This document shows positions 42,901-54,900 of a stretch of 64,000 nucleotides of DNA, piece by piece. Origin of the DNA: Mimachlamys varia (Eukaryota; Mollusca; Bivalvia; Pectinida; Pectinidae). A program made the position numbers and the translations under genes. The stretch is from positions 45,676,401 to 45,740,400 of the forward strand of contig OX392527.1 of assembly GCA_947623455.1 (NCBI GenBank). Direction: 5' to 3'. Positions within the stretch are counted from its first letter, which is position 1, and the number at the start of each line of letters is the position of its first letter. Under the pieces are notes generated by a model. It did not search any database and was not told the DNA's origin. It worked only from the letters and a program-made list of their open reading frames with translations.

Positions 42901-45900
42901 TTAAAAATGTATCATTTCAAAGTGAAAATTCTCACACTGTAGAAGCGTCAAAATACTGTTACTGCGACACTTTTGCACAGCACTAGTGACTTGGTATATC
43001 TAGTTAGTCACTGTCACTATCGTAGCTATCGGCACTATTGTCAACCATATTTCCTCCTCCTCGTCCTCATCACTAGCATTATTTCCAGGCTGGTCATTTT
43101 CGACTCGCAGGAAGTCAAGCATATGAACCCAAATATCAACCACAAAGTTGTAGGTTTTAGAAACATGGTTTTTTGCCTGTCCGACGTCTATTGTGCTGAA
43201 CACACACATTCCTGTTAATAGACGTATGTCCTCTTCCCACATGTTCATTCCAGTCTAAGACAGCGAGATCGATTCTCGACTGGTATATGATATTCTTATA
43301 ATGAATCCTCTTATCCAGGTAGATGAGGCAGGTATTGTTGAAGCTTTCAATATAATATGTGTCCTTCGACATCATGTAATCTTCTGCGTTTTTGTAAACT
43401 GTCAGGTCATGCAGAGTTTTTTGAAGAAGGTTGACAGCAACCTGATCAGTGATGACAGTTGACGAAGGTACATGATTCTGTCGTCTACAGTTGGAGTTCA
43501 CATCACAGTGATCGTGCACGTTTTGAAAATGAAAGATGCAAACATTGATCAGCTCTCGCATCCTCTGAGCATTCTGCTCACAATTTTCAATGGACCAGTA
43601 AACATGGTTCCTAATTTCTGCCCCCTTGTCTCTCAACTGTGGGTGCTATGTTGTCCCCATATACCTCTTCATACCTTTTCCAATTTTGGTCATCACCTTT
43701 GTAATTGGCTTGGCTGCATGCCATCGTTCATTTGTATTGGTTGTATTTGGACGTTCTTTCACAATCTTATTCACCGCCATGTTACGATCATGTGCATGAT
43801 TCCTTACATGTATCCCACACTCGTCAAAACTCTCATACATCCGAGTACATCCAACTTGCTTATGTTTCTGGGAACATCTTTCGTCTGCTTTCGTCTGAAT
43901 GTCAACAACTTTGTGTGTTTTTTGGCCGAGTGCAACGTGGTCCGTATGGTAGGAATTCTTCCTACAAGCATGACGGGCATCAGTCATTATGGATATGCCC
44001 TCCTCCTCAATTTCATTTTTCTCTTCATTTTTTGCCATATTCACTGATGTTTTTCTCAGCAAATTAACTATAGTTCCCATACTCTGAAGCACATTTGCAC
44101 GAAAGTGTTGGCAAGTAATGGCATCATTCCACTACATAGGTAAGCCATCACTATTTTGTGGTTGACAACTAAATTGCCATTGACAGATTCCGATGATGTC
44201 CATCGCAGGTTATGTTCCTGAGAGCACGAATAGTCAACATGGATAACATGTCCACTCCTTGAAATGTCCTTCACTCTAAATTGGTACATACACTGTCTTG
44301 CATGGTCCTCGATTTTCCCAGGAAAGTCAACAACTGATTGAATATTTCAAATAAACAATTCATCATCAAAATTGTCTCCAACTTTGTCGGGCATCACAAT
44401 ATGTTCTTGATTTGCAGTTTGTTGTTGTTGGATCTCCGGGAATGAGATTGATTAGACAGATTCCTTGAAAGGAAATGATCTAGCACTCTATCGAAAATAA
44501 AAGCAAGATTTGCTTTCTTTCCAACCAATTCTTTTACAGCAGCCAATTTTGTTTCAAACTGAAGCTTCAAATTGTCGTTCTGTAAATGCAGCTCAATAGT
44601 CTTCCTACAGGTATTGTAAGCATATTCCTTGAAAGACCCATCACTAAGACGCTTTCTCACTTTTTTTCCACTGAAGGTATTCGTTATTTCACTTAGAGCC
44701 ATTTTGAATTTAGTTTAATCAAACTGATGTAATTTTCAAATTTGAAACTGCCGGCTAGATAAAAGAGCCTCACTGATTGGCTATCTGTGTAACACACACG
44801 TGCATGTATGTGACCTGTATCAAGTTCAAGTGTCATATACACCTTCCCTGTGGACAGGCATAGCTACATACACTATCAAACATTCCCTCACCGAAGAGCA
44901 AGAAATTGCAATAAAACAACTCTACCAAGAAAATGGATGGACATACACAAGAACAGGTATGTATTTATATATTTTATGAATGTGATAAAATTATTGCGTT
45001 ATTGTTTCCATTACTAAAATCAAGAAAAGATACTTGAATATGAGTGTCAATGTTACATGTGCCATCAATGAATCATATATTTTACAAGTAGCAAAATATT
45101 TAGAGTATTGTGCACCTATGCGTGTTAGGTGTTATAGATCTCTGATCATGATAGAGTATAATTTATAAGGCATCATATTGTTTTGGGTTTCAGAGGTGAT
45201 ATCAAAGAAAAAAAAAAGGTTGGACATGAAATGTGGTCCTGACACATCTGCACCACATCAATCAGGGAGTTCAACTATATCAAAGGACACATCTGCACTA
45301 CAGCAAGATGGAAGTCCGTCTGTGTCTAAATTCCAAGATTCTGATTGTTCCCATTGTTTCCAGACTCCATGTGTGACGTCACATAACCACCAATGGTTGG
45401 GAAATGGACAAGCGCCATGTCTTGAGAACAGTGTCATCAGAAAAGATAGATATTCTAAATACATGAAAGTGATAAGCAATCTTGGAGGATGGAATTATCC
45501 TTAGATATGTTTTGAAAAAACGCAGCATGGAAGAAGGTGAATGGGTTGTAACCCATCAACGTGAAGTTATGCCAGTGTGTGTACTTTCATGTGTGAGGAA
45601 TTTATACCCAAATCCTTAATCCCATACATGGGTCATAGATGGGAATAGGTTTTATACAAAATGTTCATAAATCTTTATATATTGTGTGACATAATACTCT
45701 GTCAAATAAATATTTTAAATTTAATTTTACATCAATTAATCCTAGGAATAATATTGAACGATATGACATGTATTGTTTTGTTTTTCACAGCTAGGTAATG
45801 TGAGCACACTTTCAATTCACAGTTATCATGATTGGAGGGGTATCATGTTACACATTACGGTACAGACCAGCACCCCTCCCCATACCAGCCAGGTTTGGGC

Positions 45901-48900
45901 TGGCGACTTGTCACATAAATTAGCTGTAGAGATTAGTTAGCTGGTGGTTTGCCTGGACAACCAAATGCTCTGAATCTCGGCCTTATCTGACATAAAACAA
46001 TTAGTTCACCTGCCAGCATCGGTGCACCAGCAGGAAGCAATCAATTTCTACCTTTAACAGGAAACTCTATAATTGAACATAACATTGTTTCAATTACACT
46101 TGTACGGTCATTAATGTAATCTCAACACGGAGGTATAAACATGCAAGTTTGCTTTCGGGCCAAAGTTTATGTTTCCACCAGTATATTCCTTTGACAAGCC
46201 GTTTGGGTTTTAACCTATTTAGGTAAAGATATCTTTATTTAAAAACAATATCTCTATTTAAATTTAAAACAATATCTCTATTGCAAATACAGATATCTCT
46301 ATTTCAAAAATTGAAATTGAAATATCTTCATATAATTTAATTTTGCCTGTTACCTCTATGTTAAACTTTTTCAGGTTATATCGTATAACCTCAAAAATCA
46401 GACAATGCAAAAAGTGATGACGTCATATACCGCCATGTTTTGCGCAGTATTTTGTAATCAAACTTCTGATTGTTTGAAGTTGTTTAAAGATGAAATTTAT
46501 GCACACGTTAGTGTTTTTTGCAAAACCATTCAATTTTTTGTCATAATTAGTTCCAAATTATTTTATAAGACCTATGTCTTATATAATTATGTATGTTCAG
46601 AAATGAAATTATAAGGAATGACCACAATTTATTTCAGGGTTATACGGTATATATCGTACTTTTTTGCATAAACTGCTTCGCGAATTTATGCAAAGTGCAC
46701 ACATTTTCGTCGGTATATACCATATAACCTGAAATAAATTGTGGTCATTCCTTAATTAAATTAGAAATATCTGTATTTCAAATAGGGATATCTATATTTG
46801 AATAACATATATCTCTAATTGAAAAAGAGATATCTCTATTTCAATCAGAGATATCTATTTCTTGTCCTTATGAAGATATATTTAATTGAAATAAAGATTA
46901 CTAAGCTTTATTTGAAATAGATATCTCTAACTAAAATACTGATGTCTTTATTTCATAATCGTATAATTTCACAGTTGTCTTCAATTCAAAAACACATATT
47001 GCTATTTCAATTGAGATATATGTAATTATTTGAAAATTAAGGTATGTTTAATTTAGATTCAGATATTTTTATTCTAAATAAGCATATCTTTATTCATATA
47101 TGTTTGTCTCAGTCTGAAGAATTAAAATTTAAAACACAGAAAAAAGTATTGTTCTCCAACCTGTGGATACATGAACGGCTGTTGATCTAGCGCTGGCCAC
47201 ACAGGCACTTATTAAATGAATAACCACAGTCTTTCCAAGGTTTATCTACATACATGTTACATATACAGTATGTAGTGGACCCTCAGCAAGACAAGACCTG
47301 AAATACCGAGTGTAATAAGTGCCTGTGGCCAGTCGGCAGGAGACTTTCATGGCAGCTGTACTGCAGAAAGTAGAGAGAACTGTTGCGGTTATACAGAGTA
47401 CCATAGAAAGAACAGATGACCAGTTATTGAGGTTAAGGGCTGGTAAAAGGAATGAAAGAATTAGGGATTGTATCCCAAATTGAAAGGCATTTCCTGCTAT
47501 TTCAAATATTTTTTGTGACATAGCTTCTGTCTTGCGTAAAATAATTAGACAAAGGGAGCAATCTTTTTCCCTTCATTGTGATTAAATACAGATATCTCTA
47601 TTTCTAGTCAAATAGAGATTTTTTAAAATTAAAATTAAAGATTTATATCTGTATTAAATTATTTAACACACCTATATTTCTATTTCAATTACAGCTTTCT
47701 TTATTAAAAGAGAGATATCTATTTGAATCAGAGATATCTCTATACAGATCGTCTCTACTTACAATGAAATGCTGATATCTGTAATTGAAATAAAGATATA
47801 CTTAATTAAGATTAAGATATCTGTAATTCAAATGGATATCTGTATTTCTAATGGAGATCTCTATAATTTTAATAAATATCTGTAGTTGTTATAGAAAATT
47901 TTTATTTTCCATATATTCAAAGGTAGATATCTCTATTTAAAATGTAGATATCTGTATTTAATAGTTAAAACCCCAAACGGCTTGTCATTCAACCCGCCTT
48001 ATCACGATTGTTTTATTACAGCACTGTTACTTATTGGAAACTAGGTGTTTCATTAGATTTTACTGAGTGAACTGCAAGTAAAAATGTAACTTTTTTGGTT
48101 GATGGGGTAAGCTGAGGGACTTTTGAAAGCAACTTCTAGGCTTGGAAAGTAACATTTTGTGACAAAGTTTCCAGCAAATTTGACAAGTTATAGCAATTAA
48201 ATATGACTAAGTACAACTCAATTTTTAGAGAATACTTTCTATATTTCCAACCCTATATACTGTAGTCTAGTTATCTACAGGTGATGTACAATGTAAGTAA
48301 AAGGTAAACAGGGGATTGGAGGAACTCTCCTGATACAACTTACTACTTAATGTATCATTAAGAATTGCTTTACACCTGCATTCTACTTACATATATCACA
48401 TATATGAAGTGTTGAATACAGATATATGAATACAACCAGAGCCTTTTCATGGTAACATCATTCAAATTATATAAATTTATAAGAAGTACTAAGCATATAT
48501 GGTTATGGACTGCTGTGTTACAGGCTATATCAAGCCCAGCATCATGCCTGCTACATACAGTAAGTGTGGGGTCAAGGGAAGTTTAATTGTGGGGGAACTC
48601 TCTACACCAATCATGCTAATACATTATGTCACTGCTGTTGATACATTCCACAATTCAAGCAGAAGTATTGTTGGCTTACTGATTAAACAAATACATTTGG
48701 AAGTCATAATACAGGAATTCCACTTAATATCACTCCTGTTAATATCACATTCTTCTTTATATCATGTTTTTTTTCAGAACACCATTTCCCCCTCTATATA
48801 ATCTGTGTAAGATCATAGATGTCATTTCCATTGATTTCAAATACAACTTGTACAAAATATTGCATAGAAAATAAAATTAAAATAACAAAAATAAAATGTT

Positions 48901-51900
48901 TTTGATGAAACAATATTATCTATAGATTGAAACATCTTCATATATACTTTGAATAGCTTACTTTCAGTTATTGAGATTGGAAATGCACTAGATTTAGTGG
49001 AAAAAATGTTTCTCTGCATGTCACATATCTGTTAATGTCAATTGTTTTTGTCTGACAAATGCAACATGATATAAAAAGAATGCATTGTAGTACTGATAAA
49101 ACATTTGGATCAGGAAGTGTTAGCTCAATAATTTAAATCAAGATACCTATTCGGAAATGCTACCCAAAGGTTGCAAGTATTCAATTTCAACAAAGGTCAC
49201 TGATGTAATAGGTTATTTATGTTATCTCATATGTTTAGTAAATAACTTTCTATCTGCCCATGAATGAATCTTATCAATGGTTCTTAAATTATTTCTCTCA
49301 TTGATCCTATTGTCATTGATGACATTGTACCAAAGAGAAACAATTTTAACATCTAATAGGATATTTTCGTTGCTCATGACATTTAATTTCCACAAATTTT
49401 CAAACAACTGATGGAAATGTTGAAATTATAACCTATTATGATGTATACAGAATCGTTATTGTAATAAAGGTATAACATTATGTACAGTGAAAGTGCTCCC
49501 TCACAGCTAGGCTGGCCCAAAATGTCTCTAGATGTTATGTAATAGGACGAGAACCCGTGACCCTTGGCTCTCCAGACCGATGCTCTACCAACTGAGCTAA
49601 AGGGAAATTCCCTACAGCTCACGCTTGTAAGGCAACCTAATCAATGCACATCTTTTACATGTATACAGATTTTGAATTACTTGGAAACAAAATAACTCTA
49701 AATAATTTTGATCATTTTAATGTCTGATGCTAGACTAAATCCTAAAGTTTTAAACTAGGGGAGATTATATAAAGGTATTAGTAAAATTCAGGTAGAGAAA
49801 TTCACCATAAAAACTTAGGGGCTGGTAGCCCGTCTATGATACAAAATGAGGCATGATACAGCACGAGGCGACTGACCTATCATCTAGCCTATCAGATCCC
49901 GCCAAGCTCCATGTGACTGTGATTATAATACAGTGCCTCAGGTGCCCAGCTGCAAACTGCCTCCTTTATTTACACACTTGACACTAGTAAGGAAAAGTGG
50001 GATTGGCAAATGTGTGATGTACATGATCTAGATAGCTCGGACACATACTGATATTTTTAACTATGGCATCTTGGTACACTTTAATTATGTCCAAAGAAGT
50101 GGAATCAACTAAGAAAAAATGGAAAGACAGCTTGAATTGGAAGATAGAGGCCATATCTGCCAGCATAACAGTGTACACTTGGCAGTATCAATGTAAGTAC
50201 ATGTATTAGCAATTTGAAAAATCCAGGAAATGAATACAGTTTATTTAAAGGTATTAACTTAAGGTAGATAATAATAATAATTGCAAAATGAATGCATTTG
50301 AATGCACATACTAGTATATTGTGCATGGTGACTACAGACAAACATTATAATTATATCATAAATTATATTTGTATATAAAGCTGAAATCCAGTAAAAATAT
50401 GTTTTCTAACACAAAATTAGTATGAAGTTTAATTGAAAAAAACCCATATATTTATGCATCTGTTAGGAAAAGGAATATCAAAATAAATTAAAACTTTATC
50501 TATTTTTCAAGAAATAAGCAACAATTTATTTGAACTATTATTATCATCAAGTTTTAACACAGATGTTATGTGTGGTGTGTGTGTGGCTGGGGGGGGGGGG
50601 GGGGGGGGGGGAGTTGAGTTTTATTGTAATAAATGGTTTCTGCTAAGTGAGTAGCAGATTTTAAGAATCAAATTTTAAAAAAAGCCACTGTAAAAGTAAA
50701 GCAATGCTGATAAAGCCGTTCAACTTCACATTATTCCTGACTGGTACTCGTGAGAGAATTTCCCAAAAAATTCCATTATAACTAACCCTAAATAAATTGA
50801 TGATAATGATTACAACCACATGGAGATCATTTAAGTTGTTAATTACAGTAACACCACAGGGTTCTTTTATCTGACACCTAATGATGGGACGGTGACATTG
50901 GTCACATGGTGCATTTTCAGTTTCATAATGTTCTTCCTCAAAACCACCTGATTTTTATGAAACATGGAAAGAAATATGATCCCCAGCAAGGGGAGAGGAG
51001 AATTCATACACTGCAACTTGGTAGCACACAGTAACAAGGGATCATTAACTACTTTAAAGAATGGTAAGAATTTGACTAGATAATTTATTGAAGCCAAAAA
51101 AGTCCCTTTTGATCCCATTTAGGACTCGCACAACTAAATAATTTACTATATGTTATTACTAAGCTTTAGAGCTAATAACTTTAATATTTGAAGTTCAACA
51201 CTAGTGACAACTGCCTGGATTTACAGATACATACATGGCAAAGACGTCAAATGACATTTTATCAGAAGTTTCGTGGCATTTTAGCTCGCTACGGTCATCT
51301 GCTTCGGACAACTGGAAATTTACATATCAAACCAGTGAAATGAGACGGGAACACCCTCTGAGCCTCTTAGCCAGAACAAATTTTCAGTAGGAACTACAAA
51401 CGTATGAAACACTTCGTGATAGGCTGATTTAGTTGTGTGAGTCCTTTAGGGCCCCCACAACACCAAAAACAAGTCCTTTAGCCATAAAGCTGGAAAAAAA
51501 ATCATAAATAACAAAATTATTCATAAACAAATATGCGACAAATTTAAAATATCAACTTCCATCAATTAATCTAGTTTGCCTATAGAGATATGAATTTAGC
51601 AGGATTCACATTTTTTATATTTTACAAAGTCGGATGTTAATTCTGAAACAATTAAGAAAACAGTAACATTTTGTTTTTCAATTTCTGCCTCTTGTTTTAT
51701 TTTTATAATTTCCAAAGGTCACAAGTGCAATTTTTGAAGATATAATGATGAAACTTGATACCTGCATCATTGTACATTATACCCCCCCCCCCCCCCATCT
51801 AATTTTAGTTGCCATGGTAACCATGTTTTACTTTAACAGAAATTTAGGTTGTCATGGTAATAAGCTCGTATAAACAGGTTCTTTTTGGAAAATTTAGACC

Positions 51901-54900
51901 ACACAACTCCTTCTAAACCAGTAAACCAATTTCAATGAAGCTTCACATGAATGAAAGAGACCCAAGTGTAGATATGCATGCAGGTTATTTTATGCAGACT
52001 TTTGGTTGCCATGGTAACCAGGTCACTATAAACAGGTTTTTGTTGGAATGTTTGTCAGGAAAACTTCTTCTTAACCTGTCACCAATTTCAATGAAACTAC
52101 GCAGGAATGTTAGGGATGATGTGAAGAGGTGATCTGCAGATAAAAGTTTGTTTGTCATCAAAATTGCCTGATAAAGTTTTTATTGTTAAGGGAGTGGTAG
52201 CTGGAGGTATAAGGCCATTGGCGTACAGTTCTATTTTTGTTAAGACGTTATGAAGTTGGCAGTAACCAAACAAGGTGTCAACCCACTTAATGTCAAGGTC
52301 ATTGGATCAAAGGGCAAGTCAAATATAACATCTCTTAATTAACTGCTAAACTATAAGGGTTAAATAACAAACTGGGGCCTTTCCTGATGTGTCAGTGTTG
52401 TATATGTGTGCAACCAACTTGTAACTAATTAATAATTGTGACTTTCAGATGTTTAGAGCTGCATATCTACCTTTTATTCTATTTTCATTTAGACTCGTTG
52501 ATAGATTCTTTACATATTGAATTAATGCTGCCATAGCGGGGCCTTAGAAATAGTTTCCATGTCTGCGCCATCTAGTTTTATTTAACATTATAACGTCTGT
52601 AATATTACCAGGTATTTAAATCTTAAATGTTCATAATATGCATATGAGAAGGATACAGGTAGCTCTAAATATTTTTCTTTTCTTTCAGATTTTATTATGG
52701 TGCCCACAAGATGATGAGGATTTCTGGCTTAAGGAAAATCTGTCTGTTCATCCACTGTCCATGAATGAAATTGTTTAGGTTTATTTGCATTTACCAGGTA
52801 TATGCAGAAAAGGTATATTGTCTTGATGAACACTTAGTAATTAATCCAATACCAAAATGCATAATGACTATAAGGGGAAATAAACTTTTGATTTTAAAAG
52901 AATGAAATGTGCAGAAGAGATTTGTTGATGAAATCAATACCAGCCTTTCTTGCCATCCAAACCTAAACATTTTATTTACTTTCATTCATTAATACGAAAA
53001 TTAGTAAGGTTCCCTTTATCATATAATGTATTTAGACAGCAATTATTCTAAAATAGGCCAATTGTTGATAATCTGTTGAGAAAGCTCCCAATATCATCCC
53101 TTGTTAAGATGTTCATCTATCTCAGATGCCTCGTTAGCTGAATGGTCTAGACCATTTGACCAGATCGTGTTGACATGCTGTGTGTGGAAGGTCGAGGGTT
53201 CGCAGCTCGGCCGACTCTGAGTAAAAAGTTTCTCTCATACAAAGGCTTCTGCCCACGGTCTCTTCTCTTTTGTAAGGAGTTTAAAAAATCGTGAAGTACC
53301 AGTTAATGACATAAATACCCGAAAAAAATATATCAGGCCCCAGCATAAAAAATTCAGCAGTAATTATAAGAAGCCAAAAAGGCTTAGTCCCTAAGTTTGC
53401 AGAGCGTCCATAAATAACTGCCAAAGTAAAGTAAGTAAGAGGCCATAATTAATTATCTGTTGTCTCTAAGGAAGCACCTTTAACCACGTTGTTTATTGTT
53501 ATTTCTTATTGCAATACCTAACAATTCTGTGGTGTTAGCAACCGTTATCACCAAATTGGGGCCGCCATTCCATTCTCAGAAAATTAGTTTTTTCATGTCG
53601 TTATATACATGTAGCGCCGTTATGGTAAACAATGTTCATAATGTATGTCGTTGTCAAATAGGTAATAAATGAAACGAAACTGCAATACTGTTGTTTTATA
53701 TACATGTAGTATATTTTTATACTGTCTTCTTAAGATTCAGTAAGGTTTGATCGAGTAGACCCAAATCCATGCAAACTAATATAAAGATATATGTAAGGCC
53801 ATACCAATTTGATTTATTGTTCGTCTGATTTACCGCTCCTATTTTGGAAAAATAAAATAAAAGTAAAAGTAAAATATTACCGCTCCAATTTTAGCGTCAA
53901 TGAAAAATGACGAATCTGGATATATTTTACAATGGTTCAAAATTTAGAAACGCCATTTTGGATCATTGGAATGTTTGAAATGAAGGTAAAAATGGTATTT
54001 TAAGCAGTTTTTTTTCGGCAGCAACACAAGGGAAATGCGCGACGAGGCTTTTTCACTTGTGTATTAAGAAAACTGAGAATGCGTCAAAATTGCTTTTATC
54101 GTGTTGATCACTACATAATCCGGTCGCCATAATGTATTGCAAAATACCGCAATAGATAACTTATTGTTCCAAGATATCTTGATCAAATAAACAAAATACG
54201 GAACTCAAGCGGTCTCACTAAAAAGCGACTTCAATCAAATATCTTTTAAAATCCTGAATTAAGTAAACAACATCAGAAGACATGTTGTTAATACAAATGT
54301 ACGACTATAATAACACCTCTATATTGAATTTCAAATCGATACTCTTCTCAAGCAATCGACCCAATTTGGCAGACATCAATGTCATTTCATCAGTCTTATT
54401 TTAGTAGACAAGACCTAATGTTGATAGTTAAAAAACGTTTTTGTTATTCATATTTTGAAATATGTTTGTAGGTATTACCATTCGAACTCTCTTCCAGATG
54501 CCGTAGTTACTTAGTCATCAGTGGTCAGAACATTTAAATCCCGAATGGATGAACACTGGGTTCATGATGCTTATTCAACCACGAGATAAACAATAATGAA
54601 CTTATTCATATATGGGACGTCAGCTTATGAACTGATATTAATCTTTCTGATTTGGATATATAGTACACAAATAATGCTTGTGTCCATTAATATCATTATT
54701 AATGATCATAAGTCATAAGTCATGATCATAAGTCCGTGATCATACATATATTTTTTCATCATTAATTTATATCATTTCAATCAAATATGCATTCTGCATG
54801 AAAAGAAGCATCTTAATACCTACAAGAAAAAATTGTGGTTGCTAAAAGTTGTTTCCTACGGATTTGGTTCAATCACTTAACTTGAATGAATGACCTTGGG

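Larger units (their letters stand above)
35276..42989. other. left interior of the 21.5-kb block: noncoding
   Basis: No ORF here resembles a known protein. Contents I can name are the SINE at 39060, the tRNA relic at 40044, the satellite at 40195, and a TATA-like GGGTATAAAAGGC at 36730. Short hairpins are at 35409-35427 (AGGTCGG with CCGACCT) and 36270-36306 (ATCACAGGT with ACCTGTGAT). Confidence 0.55.

Noticed and set aside
43472..44067. Plus-strand ORFs of 120-191 codons, hydrophobic
   Set aside because: Antisense of the transposase remnant. The minus strand has the recognisable motifs (MTDARH, NERWH, YYIES).
47246..47521. Minus-strand ORF of 91 codons with hydrophobic segments
   Set aside because: Lies inside the TIR element and overlaps an inverted repeat; no homology recognised and no splice or promoter context.
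49530..49610. Functional tRNA gene (also considered for 40044-40135)
   Set aside because: A and B boxes are present but acceptor and T stems do not pair, and the B box at 49550 is altered; SINE head or pseudogene is more likely.
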